Shown here in pieces: positions 44,631 to 56,433 of a stretch of DNA of 64,000 nt. The stretch is from assembly GCA_022432975.1 (NCBI GenBank), contig CM039510.1:10800301-10864300 (forward strand), in the 5' to 3' direction. Origin of the DNA: Begonia masoniana (Eukaryota; Streptophyta; Magnoliopsida; Cucurbitales; Begoniaceae). Both the position numbers and the translations under genes were made by a program. A model generated the notes under the pieces. The model was not told the origin of the DNA. It ran no database searches and saw nothing but the letters and a program-made list of their open reading frames with translations. How positions within the stretch are numbered: position 1 is the first letter of the stretch; every line of letters begins with the position of its first letter.

Positions 44631-46739
44631 TCAGAATTTCGGTCGACATAGACACCACACTGAGCGTATAACACCTGGGGTCGATATTTCAACCTTTATA
44701 AAGTCGACTTCCAGCAATTCGGTTGATGTCGACACTCTTTATCTCAACACTTTGCCGATCGATCAGCTACCCCAACCGATCGATTGGCTACCCCTCTGTC
44801 TGACGATATACTTCTTCCTCCTATCTATTTTCTTCTTTCACATCTTCATGACCTGATAGCCTCACAACATTACTACTAAATTTCTTCCCAACCTCTTTAG
44901 ACACAGAATGCTTCAAACCCCCAAAAACCCGATTCAAAACATAATCTTAAACGTAATGAAAATTCACAAAAACGAACTGCATGGATCGCTTTGAAAACTA
45001 AATATATCTCTACGATTTTAAAATCTCCAAGCAGTTCTAGTATATTTTCAAAATAAAGACTTCACTTTCTAGACGTTCTACTACCACAACATTTACATCC
45101 AAAACTCAACTTTCCATACGTTTTTCTATTAAACTACTCTACACACATACATAGACCATTTTCATTCGCTTAAACAAAACAGACACATACACATACTGAG
45201 CACGGTCGGAATCGCCCTAACAATATTGTCGGGTTGCCGCCATGGTCGTACTCCTCCAACCTTGTCCAAAATCCCTAGCAAGTCTGTGTAACTCACCGCC
45301 CTGCACCTGTTCGCCTACATCATAGAACTCAAACTATAAGCCTAATGCTTAGCAAGTAATGGAGATATGAATTGAAAACATTTCACTTAACATATGTAGT
45401 TTCTAATACTTCTATCGTACATAAACGTTTCGTTGCAGTTTTCTAGCATTTCTACTTTCACGTACACATATGATCCTCTAGCCAATGGAGGGCGGATCAC
45501 TTTTTCCACCTCTATACGTTCCTATCATACATCTGAAGGGTGAACAACTTCCTTCAAACGCTACACATTTTCTACATTTACATTGTTTTCTATCGTACAC
45601 GTAATGTAATACCCTGAAAATTTTTTAGTGATTTAAGTTAATAAATTCGGTTGAACTAATTGGTAAATTAATTTGTGTTGGGTATTCTAATTGGAGAACT
45701 TAACCCGTGTACGGGGTGAGGGTCAGTTTATGAAAAATTTATAATTGAATGATGAAATTTAACGAGGTTTTGATGAGGCTGGTTGTACGGGAGGGAAAAA
45801 CGGTAAATGTAATTTTTATTAATGTTTTAATAAGAAATAGTTTTATTATTTTTTAAAACAACAGAATGGCTTCTTCGAAGCCATTCTGTCGTTCGAGCGC
45901 CGATGACCCGAATAGAGAGGGGAGACGCGAGCGGCGATCGGTGCTCTGTTCACAGTGTTTTTCCGGCATTTTCTGGCCAGACGACGTCGGTGATTCTAGG
46001 GCTGCCATTTTTGGCCGTCTTCGCGCACAGAACCGAACGGTAAGTCCTCTTTTTGCCCTGTTTTTTGGTTCTGTTCGTGGCCCAGGGTGATGAGCTGGTT
46101 TGATCTCCGATCGTTGGTCGAAATTGGTTGCTTCTGGAGTGGGTTTGCCAACCCTTGGACCGGCTATGATCGCCTGGTCGTGAAGAGCCCTGTTCGGCCA
46201 ATTCGAGTTTTTGCTGTGTGTAGCCTCAGGATTTTTGTTAGGTTATGTTAATTAGATGTTAGGGTGATCGATTGATGAAGAAATTGGTAGAATTGGATTG
46301 AAGTGGAAATTTTGGATATTTTAGGGTAAAAACCGGTTCTATTTTTGGAGGATTTGACCTAGCTATTGTAAATTGTTTTGAATTCTTTCTTGGTATGTTA
46401 AACTAGGTTATTAGGGGAGTACGTGGCCGCTGGAATCGTTCGATTCTGATAACCGACGCAAAAGTTACGTGCATCTGAAGTTTCAGGTATGTTTTTACCG
46501 AACCCAAATTAGTGGCCTGTTTAGTTAGGTTTTAGTTGGGTTAGGCTAGAAATAGTAGTTTGAGAGAAAATTGGTGAATGTAAGCTTAATTTTAATTAAG
46601 TTTGAATGTTTGTCGTAGGTCAAGCCGTATGTGGACAGGGAACCGAGAATCCTCAATGAGTTAGGACGCCAGGTAAGTAGTAGTGTGGGTGTAAATGCCT
46701 GAGAGTCGCCCAGAAGGGCCTACACCACAGTTGTTTGCA

Positions 46740-47830
46740 TGTTGTGAGTTGTGTGTAAGTCGTGAGTAGTCAGTATGCGATGTGTACGTGTAGTCATTGT
46801 TAGTGTGTAGGATGTGAGTCTTGTGTGTGTTGTGGCCATAGGTACGTATGTGTATGTGTAGTCATCGTTAGTGGTATGTTGTGAGTCTTGAGTACGTGGT
46901 GGGTCGTACGTACGATTGTTGATGAGAAGTCATAGATAGTTGGTTATAGTGTGTAGGATGTGAGTCTTGTATGTGATGTGGTCACATGTATGTATGTGTA
47001 TGTTTAGTCTCGTTAGTGGTAGGTTGTGAGTCTTGCATACGTGGTGGGTCATAGGTACAGATGTGGACGAGAAGTTGTCGTTAGTTGGGCATGTTATGTA
47101 GGTTGTGAATCTTGTGCAAATTGTGGGTCGTAGGTACGTATGTTATGTGACGTGTATGTGAAGTTGTCGTTAGTTGGTCATGGTATGCAAGTTGTGAGTC
47201 GTAGGTACGTGTGAGATATGATAGTGATGTGAAGTCGTTGTTAGTTGGTCATGGTATGCAAGTTGTGAGTCGTAGGTACGTGTGGGATGTGATGGAGATG
47301 TGAAGTCGTTGTTAGTTGGTCATGGTATGCAGGTTGTGAGTCGTAGGTACGTGTGTGATGTGATGTGGATGTGAAGTTATTGTTAGTTGGTCATGGTATG
47401 CAGGTTGTGAGTCGTAGGTGCGTATGTGATGTGATGTGATGTGGATGTGAAGTCGTCGTTAGTTGGTCATGGTATATAGGTTGCGAGTCTTGCATACGTG
47501 GTGGGTCGTGCGTACGGATGCCGATGTGAAGTCTTTAGTTGGTCATGGTATGTAGGTTGTGGGTTATTGTATGCATGTTGTGGACCTTGTGCAGGTTGTG
47601 GGTCAGTTGTATGTAGGTTATGAGTGTTGTGCAGATTGTGGGCCAGTTGTACGTAGGTTGTGAGTCTTGTGCAGGTTGTGGGTTTTTTGTACGCATGTTG
47701 TGGATCTTGTGCAGGTTGTGGGTCAGTTGTAGGTGTGTTGTGAGTGTTATGCAGGTTGTGGGTCAGTTGTATGTAAGTTGTGAGTTTTGTGCACGTTGTG
47801 GGTCGTAGGTATGCATGTGATGTGATGTGA
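46740..47830. repeat. GT-rich tandem array with a 71-bp unit
   Basis: GAAGT(C/T)GTTGTTAGTTGG-type units start at 47160, 47231, 47302 and 47373, exactly 71 bp apart, then 47449. Flanking parts (46740-47150 and 47550-47800) are more diverged repeats of TTGTGAGTC(G/T)T and TTGTGCAGGTTGTGGGTCAG. Confidence 0.9.
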
Positions 47831-47964
47831 TGGGATGTGTGGGTGCAGTCGTTGTGAGTACGTCATGGTTAACATGCATCATGTTTTAAAAGCTATGAAA
47901 AAATGTTTTAAGCATGTTTTTAAGCTCGGGAGAGTAGTGGATGTGAGGTACGGTGTGGACAAGC

Positions 47965-48440
47965 GACAGTGGGCTGGAGTGTGACTGTTGGCCCCGCTTT
48001 CGGGACGAGCTGGAGCGGTGGCGATGTGCTGGTGGTAGTGCGGTGTATTGGCCGACTGCCCTGGGTGGTTGCACTTCGAGTCGAGACAGTGGCTGGAGCG
48101 TGACTGTGGGCCCCGCTTCCAGGACGAGCTGGAGCGGTGACGACGTGCTGGTGGTTGTGCAGTGTATTGGCCGACTACCCTGAGCGGTTACACTTCAAGT
48201 CGAGACCGTGGCTGGAGTATGACCTGTGGGCCCCACTTATAGGACGAGCTGGAGCGGTGGCGACGTGCCGATGGCAGTGTGGTGTATTGGCTATTTGTCT
48301 CTGGCGATTACATTTCGAGTCGCAATAGCGGGTTTTGGGTGTGACTTATGGACCCCGTTCCTGGAGGAACCGGGACGGCAGTGACGTGCCGGTAAACAGT
48401 GCGGTATATAGACTAACTGCCCGGTGCGGTTACATTCTAA
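47965..48440. repeat. Four-copy tandem repeat, about 119-bp unit
   Basis: Units begin near 47965, 48085, 48204 and 48323. Each holds GGACGAGCTGGAGCGGTG(G/A)CGA or a variant, then GTGTATTGGCC and a TTCGAGTCG end. The GC-rich units contain stray open frames that are not genes. Confidence 0.9.
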
Positions 48441-50400
48441 ACCTCGGTGAGATGCGATGCGATGCGATGCGGTGAGATGATGATAACGTGTGTAGAGACT
48501 TGCATGTGTTAGGATTGCATAACCAGTTTTCATGCGTCACGTTTATTTTTCAGCACTTTACTTGCTAAGCTTTGAGCTTACGGTGTGTTCTGTGGTGTAG
48601 GTACTGTTGAGCTGGTGGGTGTGTACCGAGAGTCTGACCAGGAGTAGGTGGCAGTTGGTGACGTGCGACCAGGGCCCCGTTTGATGACAGTGTTAGGGCG
48701 ACTCGATCCAGGAGGAGCCGTAGTATGGTGTTGATAGGAAATAGGATTTTTTGTCTTTTGTGAGGGTAGTTTGTATTTATTGTATATAGTTATAGTTAAG
48801 GGTGATGTGTCACCCTATACTGTGGATTTTCTTCACTTATGGATGTTAGTAATTTAGTTTCCCTCTTTACTGCTATTTAGAGATTTCGTATGCTGGTTAG
48901 TTGAGTAGGAGTATTCTGGATCTGGTTGATGATTGATTTGTTTGCAGGTACCTAGCATTTTGGGAGCGCCATTTTTAGGTGTTACTCTGCCGAAATTTTT
49001 GGGGAGGACGCCGTGGTGCTTAACGGTTAGGATTAAGCGAAATTGGCGAGTATAGGCAGCTAGGTAAGACACAAGAGAGCTTCGGGAGACTTAGTTTTAA
49101 ATTCCACTGCGTTCGTTTAATTAAAATAGATTCCTTGCTTTAGTAGTTAAGGGGATGAGGTAGTAGTCAACGGGAGTCGTTTAGTTCAGTTATGGTATCT
49201 GAGCAGTCCCTGTGCGCACTGGGAATCCGGGTGGGTTTTCGGGGCGTTATACATAATCATCTATCGAGTGGAAAGCAGATTAGTTTCTCCACCCCTATGC
49301 AATCTACTCAGACATCTGAAGAGCGAACAACTTCCTTCAGGCACTACACATACTACCGATTTACACGTTACTTGACATGAAAACATATGCGGGAAAAAAC
49401 GTTTCGTACATTTTCTAAAACATGATGCATGAGAATTCTAAACATACAAAGAAACATGCAACATAACCTAACGTTCTGTGATGTAGGCCCAAAAACAACA
49501 CGCATGCAACGCTACTTACATGTCCTTAGCTAAATCAACCCGGTATGATCGACTCTGTTAACCTGAAACCTAAAACATAACATTTCTACATTAACATCCA
49601 AACTCTCCCTTTAATTCAAATTCATAACTAGCATCCTACAACAAACATCCACAGTCAAATTCCAACAATTGGTACAATTCTCAAACACCGACTGTCCAAC
49701 ACCAAATAACTCCAAACATCAACCATCAGCATCGCCCAAATTAAATGACCAAAATCAATACTCAAGCATAAATTGGACACAAACGGATGCACATCCCATT
49801 TAAGTCTCAAAAGTCTTCAATTCATGAATTCTTTTAGACAATTTGTCAAACACCTTATATGCATCATGTAACACCCGGTTCTATCGAACCAATTCCCTAT
49901 TCTTTTATTAATGGCACACTTTATATGGTAATAATAAATGTAGGGTTAATGGGTGACTTGGCAAGGGCATAAAGATTATTGGAAATTTGAATGTGGATAA
50001 CATATTTAAGGAAAAGGGTTTTGGGTTTAATGCACTGTAGCCGCAACTATTTCTCATTTTCTCTCTCGGCCTTCAGCTCTCCAGCAGAAACCTCTGGGCG
50101 ATTTCCTTCTTGCTCGATTCTCTTTCAACCTAGGTAAGTTTTTCCTCGTTTCTCTTGTGTTTAAGCAGTTAGGTAACTGATGTAGTGCAATGTGAGAAAT
50201 TTCAAGGATACTGAGATTGAGGGTAGGTTCGGGTTCTAGTGATAAATGGGAATGCTCGGGTAGTAGAGTTTCTAACTAGAGTCCTCGAACTTTTGTTTAA
50301 TTCTTGGTGAAGTTTAGTGAAGGTTTGATTGATGTTCTGTTATGAACCTAGGTGAGTGAGCTTCTAAGGTAGCTTACAGCCGAACGACTTCCATGAGACC

Positions 50401-50923
50401 AGGTAAGTGAAGTTCGCTTGTGCCTTCGGGCCTACATCACAAAATATTAGGATCATGTTTATTTGAATGCGTCTGTGTGTTATGCATCATGTTTTAAAAG
50501 TATACAAAAATGAATTTGAATGCATATTGGCATGGTAAGGAATGAACATAATGAAACAGCTATGTGAATCAGATTTACTGTTAAGGGAATTAATCTGCCC
50601 CTTAATGAGACAGTGGATATTTAGACTTTGGGAAATTTGATCCGCTTCCCATCAAACGGGGGGATCAGAAACAGCTATGTGATTCAGATTTATTATGAAG
50701 GGAATTAATCCGCCCCTTAATGAGTTAGTGGATATTTATACTTTGGGAGAGTTGATCCAACTCCCAATTTCATAGGGGGATCTGAATAGAAATGATGCAT
50801 GAACAACTTAGATGAGAAAGTAGAAATTGCATGTTTAGGAATTCATATTTCAGCATTTCATTTCATTTCATTACTGCTTTACTTACTTAGCATTAGGCTA
50901 ATAGATGAGTTTTGTGATGTAGG
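50401..50923 (+). promoter_or_regulatory. Donor plus complementary arm pair, 5' LTR of the complete gypsy element
   Basis: Donor AGGTAAGT at 50401. Arm 1 CCTACATCACAAAA at 50431-50444 is perfectly complementary (14 bp) to arm 2 TTTTGTGATGTAGG at 50910-50923. Arm 2 is preceded by TTAGCATTAGGCTAATAG. The same pair is at 56998-57011 and 57449-57462 in the 3' LTR. Confidence 0.7.
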
Positions 50924-51348
50924 TGAAGAAGTGACTGCAGGTGTGTTTACTGAGTTTGCTGAGGACTAGACTGGTTGGAGGAGTGCATCTATGTAACAAT
51001 CTGGCAGTTGATGGGGCGGTTTAACTAATGTCAGTTGGTGTGAAGGTTTAATTGACAATGTTTCAATTTAAGTATGTTGAGTTTTCATGACAGTAGTGGT
51101 TTCAATATTTGAATACGCTTTTTTTGAGATTTTTCTGATAATAGCATTCTGTTGGGTTTTAATGTTGGTTCTTACTGGATTTTGAGTAATGCAATGATTT
51201 GAATTGTTCTGAATGGGTTCAGTGAAGTAAGTAAATTCCTTTCTGTAGTTAAGGTTGTGTTTGTATAGCAAGGAGTAGTTGAAACGTTGCCCTGTTCTCT
51301 ATCGGTAGATGATGTCTATCGACAGATGTTGAGTTGTTGTTCTGTTGT

Positions 51349-51470
51349 CTATCGGATGATGTAGTAGAAGTTTTGTCGTTTAGCGATCGGTGGATGTCGT
51401 GTATTAAACCTATCGGATGATGTAGTAGAAGTTTTGTCGCTTAGCGATCGGTGGATGTCGTGTATTAAAC
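51349..51470. repeat. 61-bp tandem repeat, two units, 5' LTR
   Basis: CTATCGGATGATGTAGTAGA starts at 51349 and 51410, with a partial unit at 51471. Each unit contains TTTAGCGATCGGTGGATG or a close variant. Confidence 0.95.
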
Positions 51471-51967
51471 CTATCGGATGACGTGGTAAAAGACTTGTCG
51501 TTTTGTGGTTGGCAGAGGCTGGATGAACGAATCATCCGGCTGACGTCATCGGTAGATGCGAGTAGCAAAACTTGTCGTTTTGCAATCGGTTGAGGTTGGA
51601 TAATTGATTCATCTGGCTGACGTCATCGGTGGAAGCCTTCGGTTTGTTTCTGCCCTTCTCGTTGACTTTGTTCAACGGATGATGTGTTTGACTTTTATAA
51701 ACTTTAAGTATTTTATGCCTAAGCCTTCATCTCTTCCTGCCGAATTATTTTCTTAATATTTTAATTGATTATTCAAACACTGTTTTATAGTTTTGCTTAA
51801 CCTTGCTTTGCTCAAAGATTTTCCGCTGCAAGTTTTTTTTTTATGTCATTAGCAAAAGTTCAAATTTGACTTTCGAACGAAGTTTTAAATTTGGTCCGAA
51901 ATTTTCTTAGTTATGTTCGGGTTTATGAGTAACAAACCGGGTTCAGAAAACTCGAGGCGTTACAGTA

Positions 51968-51978
51968 TGGTATCAGAG
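51968..51978 (+). promoter_or_regulatory. Primer-binding site, initiator Met tRNA
   Basis: TGGTATCAGAG lies three bases after the 5' LTR. The usual C that follows is A here. Confidence 0.9.
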
Positions 51979-52119
51979 ACATTCAGTTAAACCGTTCAAA
52001 AGATTACTCATCAGTGCCAGTCGTCTCATGGGAGTAGTCCAACAACTGTAAGTGTTCATGTTAACCTTAGTTATTAGATGTTTATGAAAGTAGTTAACCA
52101 TGTGCAGGAATTTAGTATA

Positions 52120-53205
52120 ATGGCCAGACGGCCAGGGAGACCTAGAGTGCCAAGGGAAATTCCAAATTTGAGAGGTGAGGAGGAGCCTAGTGTTATTAGG
52201 CAACTGACAGAATTGGTGCGTCAGCAAACAGACCTAGTGCGTCAGTAGTCCCATCAACTAGGAGTGCTGTTAAACCGAGAGGTGCAGGGAAGTGCCAGCT
52301 CGAGTTCTAGCAATGAACATTCTGGAGATAGATTCTGGAGACTAAGACCACCCACGTTTGATGGACAGTCATCTGATCCAGTTATTGCTGAAGGATGGCT
52401 TAGGAAGATTGAAAGTATGTTTAGGTGTGCCAACATTGGAGAAGGAGACAAGGTCACGTTGGCAACATTTCACTTGGCTGGTGAAGCTCAACTCTAGTGG
52501 GAAACAATAGAGACCACCACTGATGTTTTGACGATGCCTTGGTCACAGTTTAAGAACGTTTTCTATGAGAAGTATTTCCACAGCACAGTCCAAACCGTGA
52601 AGAAATTGGAGTTTCTGAACTTAAAGCAGACAGGGTCTGTGGCCGAGTACAGTAGGCAATTCGAGTCTCTGTCCAGGTTTGCTGGACATTTTGCTCTCAG
52701 GGACGAGGATAAGGTATTCAAATTTGTGCATGGACTGAAGCAAGAAATTTACCGAGGAGTTAAATTTTGTGGTATCAAAGGCTTGTCATTCAGTGAAGTT
52801 GTGTCTACTGCTCTGGAAGTGGAAGAAGCTGAAAGGAAGTGTGCTGGACCAAAAGAGGTCCCACAAAAGTTGGTCCATCCACACCATCAAAGGGGAATGA
52901 AGAGGCCTAGTGAAGGCCAGAGTAGCCAAGGAACAGGAGGAAAGGTACAGAATGTCAGGAAATTTCCCCAGTGTCCCAAGTGCTTGAAGTACCACCCGGG
53001 CGAGTGCAGATTGAGCTTTGGGAAGTGTTTCAATTGTGAGGAGGTTGGACACACGATCAAAGAGTGTCCGAAGCCTAGAATCACCAGATGCTACAATTGT
53101 AACAAGATCGGCCATATTAGCAGAGACTGCCCAGCTCCTAAGAGTGGCCCTGCTATGATTAAACTGATGATATTCTTCATGATGGAGTCGGGCGATGATG
53201 AATAG
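52120..53205 (+). pseudogene. Gag of the complete gypsy element, with amber stops
   Basis: The frame starts at ATG 52120 (MARRPGRPRVPRE). The gag domain includes RPPTFDGQSSDPVIAEGWLR, TLATFHLAGEAQL, FYEKYFHSTVQTVKKLEFLN and LKQTGSVAEYSRQFESLSRF. It ends with CPKCLKYHPGEC and two CCHC knuckles, CFNCEEVGHTIKEC and CYNCNKIGHISRDC, for RNA packaging. In-frame TAGs lie at 52246 (Gln expected), 52495 (Trp of the usual LWW motif) and 53203 (gag-protease boundary). There is no frameshift: gag and pol share one frame. Confidence 0.92.
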
Positions 53206-56200
53206 CCAGCTGTTGTGTCAGATACTATACTGGTCAACTCTTTACCCGCTTTTACATTGATAGATTCTGGTGCAACACATTCATTCATAGCATCTGCATT
53301 TGCTGATAAGTTAGATGTAAAGCTTACCCCTACCGAGCATGTGTTTAATGTCACATTACCCTCGGGTGAACGCATGCACTCTAACCAAGTGATGCTTGAT
53401 AGTGCTGTATTTGTAGGAAACATGAACCTACCGGCTAACCTCATTATTATGGATATAATAGGATTTGATGTAATCCTAGGAATGGATTGGCTGTTTAAGC
53501 ATTATGCCACAATCGACTGTAGGACTGGAGTAGTTAGTTTTCAACCCCCTAGTGGTTTGAAACATACCTTCCAAGCTCTAAAGAAGAGTAAGGAAATGTC
53601 TGTTACGACCTCTATAAATTGTGGACCCTCACCATGCAGAGAGTACTTATACTTCTTGGCCAGTGTTTTAGATACACCACTAGTAGGAAAAGTAACTCAC
53701 CAAGATGTCTTAGTTGTCCAAGATTTCCCAGAAGTATTCCTAGATGACCTTCCTGGTTTGCCGCCAGATAGGGAAATTGAATTCGTTGTGGATGTTTATC
53801 CCGGCACTGAGCCTGTGTTTAAGAATCCCTATAAATTAGCACCTACGGAGCTTAAAGAATTAAAGAAACAGTTGGAGGAATTATTGGATAAGGGGTTCAT
53901 ACGCCCTAGCTTTTCACCGTGGGGTGCACCTGTTTTCTTTGTCAAAAAGAAAGATGGGTTGATGCGTATGTGCATTGATTATAGAGAATTGAATAAGTTA
54001 ACTGTCAAGAACAAGTATCCATTACCGAGGATTGATGACCTATTTGACCAACTTCGTGGTGCACGAGTTTTCTCTAAGATTGATTTGAGGTCAGGTTACT
54101 ACCAACTAAAAGTCAAAACCGAAGATATTCCAAAGACTGCCTTTCGCACAAGGTATGGACACTATGAGTTTCTAGTTATGTCCTTTGGATTGAAAAATGC
54201 ACCGGCAGGCTTCATGGATCTTATGCATAGAGTGTTTCACGAGTATTTAGACAAGTTTGTTATTGTGTGTATAGATGATATTTTAATCTATTCACGTTCT
54301 AGTGAAGAACATGCAGAACATTTGAACTTAGTATTGGAGGTGCTAAGGCAGCACCAACTCTATGCCATGTTTTCCAAATGTGAGTTTTGGTTGGACAGAG
54401 TTCACTTTCTTGGTTATGTGATCTCTGGTGATGGAATATCTGTCGATCCAGCTAAGGTTCAAGTAGTTAAGGAGTGGCCCCAACCGAAGAATGCTGCAGA
54501 TATTCGGAGTTTCCTTGGACTTGCAGGATATTATAGGAAGTTTATTGAAGGATTCTCAAAGATTGCAACACCCCTCACTCGGTTAACTAGGAAAAATATG
54601 AAGTATGTGTGGACTGAGGATTGTGAGCATAGTTTTCAGACCTTGAAACAGAAACTGACAAATGCTCCAGTTTTGACCTTTCCCGTTGATGATGGTAAAT
54701 TTAACATTTATTGTGATGCATCCAAGATTGGACTTGGCTGTGTCTTGATGCAAGAAGGAAAGGTAATAGCTTATGCCTCTAGGTAGTTGAAAACACATGA
54801 GAAGAATTACCCTACACATGACTTGGAATTACCTGCAGTTGTATTTGCACTTAAGATTTGGAGGCACTATCTGTATGGACAGACTTGTGATATATTCTCG
54901 GACCATAAAAGTCTGAAATATATCTTTAAAAAGAATGAATTAAACATGAGGCAACGTCGATGGTTGGAATTTGTAAAGGATTATGATTTTGAGATTAAAT
55001 ACCATCCTGGCAAAGCAAATGTTGTGGCAGATGCCTTGAGTAGAGTGACAACTTAAGCCTCAGCCTTGATTCTTGATGTACCATTAACCTTAGAGTCTGA
55101 ATTCCAGAGGTTTGATCTAGAAGCAGTATCCAGTGTGTCAGCTATACTCTCAGCCATAACTTTGAAGCCTACTATTTTGGAGAAAATAAAGGAAGCTCAA
55201 ACGAATGATGAGGAGTGTAACAAGTACAAGTTAAGCATGGAATCTACGGACAGAACATATTTTAACTGTTCTGCTAATGGAATCCTTAAGTTTAGAAATA
55301 GATGGTTTGTTCCCGCTGTTAAAAGACTTCGTGATGAGATTCTTTCTGAAGCACACTTTTCCAGGTTCTCTGTTCACCCTGAGAGTACAAAGATGTACAA
55401 GGATCTTAAACAGCATTATTAGTGGCCAGGTATGTAACGAAGTGTGGCAGAATATGTAGGATCATGTCTGTGTTGTCAGCAGGTTAAAGCTGAGTATCAG
55501 AGACCTGCTGGATTGTTACAATCTTTACTAGTTCCCGAATGGAAATGTGAGCAAATAACGATGGACTTTGTAGTAGGATTGCCTAGAACGACTAAAAGAC
55601 ATGATGCAATTTGGGTGATAGTTGACCGTCTAACCAAATTAGCTCATTTCATACCAATAAAGGTGACTTACTCGATGGATCAACTTGCTGAATTGTACAT
55701 GCAAGAAATCATTAGGTTGCATGGAGTTCCAAATACCATAGTTTCAGACCGCGATTCTAGATTTACATCTAAGTTTTGGAAGAGTTTGCGTCATGCTATG
55801 GGTACACAGCTCAACTTTAGCACAGCCTTTCACCCTCAAACAGATGGACAGTCTGAAAGAACCATCCAAACGTTAGAGGATATGCTTCGTACATGCATAT
55901 TGAATTTTCAAGGTTCTTGGAGCAAGTACCTATCTTTAGTAGAATTCTCTTATAATAACAGTTTTCAGACAACAATAAGAATGACACCTTATGAAGCCTT
56001 GTATGGGCGGAAATGTAGATCACCTTTGTACTGGGATGAAGTTGGTGAAGCACAGTTGCTTGGTCCTGACATTGTGCAACAAACTGTTGAGAAGGTTGCC
56101 CTCATCCTCTAGAGGATCTTAACAGCTCAAAGCTGGCAAAAAAGTTATGCCGACAGAAGACGCAGAGAACTAGAGTTTGAAGTAGGTGATGAAGTTTTCC

Positions 56201-56332
56201 TCAAGGTATCACCATTTAAAGGAGTTGTGAGATTCGGGAAGAGAGGCAAATTGAACCCCAGATTTATTGGACCATTCACTATTCTGAAGAGAGTTGGGAG
56301 AGCAGCCTATCAGTTGCAGCTACCAGAACATT
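53206..56332 (+). pseudogene. Pol of the complete gypsy element: protease, RT, RNase H, integrase
   Basis: Same frame as gag. Protease active-site [12 protein letters not shown] is near 53257. RT follows: [55 protein letters not shown] and the catalytic box [10 protein letters not shown] near 54270-54295. RNase [37 protein letters not shown]. Integrase: HPESTKMYKDL and CLCCQQVKAEYQRPAG, the DDE core [57 protein letters not shown], and MTPYEALYGRKCRSPLYWDE. Stops: TAG 54784, TAA 55054, TAG 55420, TAA 55435, TAG 56110. After YQLQLPEH near 56330 the frame jumps to sequence coding for EETTWERQQDMMDQHLELF in another frame, so the chromodomain-bearing tail is deleted. Confidence 0.94.
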
Positions 56333-56412
56333 GAGGAGACAACTTGGGAGCGCCAGCAAGACATGATGGACCAACACCTGGAATTATTCAGGTAATGAAT
56401 TTTGAGGACAAA

Positions 56413-56433
56413 ATTCTTTTAAGGAGGGTAGAT
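56413..56433 (+). promoter_or_regulatory. Polypurine tract of the complete gypsy element
   Basis: TTTTGAGGACAAAATTCTTT followed by AAGGAGGGTAGAT lies directly before the 3' LTR. It is the counterpart of the tract at 1917-1936. Confidence 0.85.

Larger units (their letters stand above)
46671..48601 (+). promoter_or_regulatory. Donor plus complementary arm pair, LTR at 45605
   Basis: Donor AGGTAAGT at 46671. Arm 1 CCTACACCACAG (46719-46730) and arm 2 CTGTGGTGTAGG (48590-48601) pair perfectly over 12 bp across 1.86 kb filled with tandem repeats. Confidence 0.7.
45605..49253 (+). mobile_element. Long LTR (3.65 kb), plus orientation, probably solo
   Basis: It starts TGTAATACCCTGAAAATTT and ends TTCGGGGCGTTATACA. 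The 5' third is homologous, in reverse orientation, to part of the gag-only element's LTR: 46393-46525 against about 29565-29710. Donor CCAGGTAAGTAG is at 46669, with arms at 46719 and 48590. Most of the extra length is tandem repeats (46740-48440). Flanks CGTAA and TAATC do not form a clear duplication. Confidence 0.7.
45314..49487 (-). promoter_or_regulatory. Complementary arm pair of the old LTR, separated by an insertion
   Basis: Minus strand: arm 1 CCTACATCACAGAAC at 49487-49473, arm 2 GTTCTATGATGTAGG at 45328-45314, 14 of 15 positions pairing. The 3.65-kb LTR at 45605-49253 lies between them. The donor-like site is diverged (TGTAAGT near 49518). Confidence 0.6.
49867..51964 (+). repeat. 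5' LTR of the complete gypsy element
   Basis: TGTAACACCCGGTTCTATCG to CTCGAGGCGTTACA. It contains CCTAGGTAAGTTTTTCC (50133), CCAGGTAAGTGAAG (50399), arms at 50431 and 50910, a two-copy repeat at about 50570-50780, and two full 61-bp units from 51349. Confidence 0.95.

Noticed and set aside
47620..48328. Cys-rich and Trp-rich open frames in the GT-rich arrays
   Set aside because: Frames follow the tandem repeat units, with no start context or domain.
48291..48533. Minus-strand frame with ASHRIASHR repeat
   Set aside because: It comes from the GATGC microrepeat at 48451-48470 and the 119-bp array.
53091..53444. Minus-strand open frame inside the gypsy gag-pol
   Set aside because: It is antisense to the gag-protease boundary and has no independent features.
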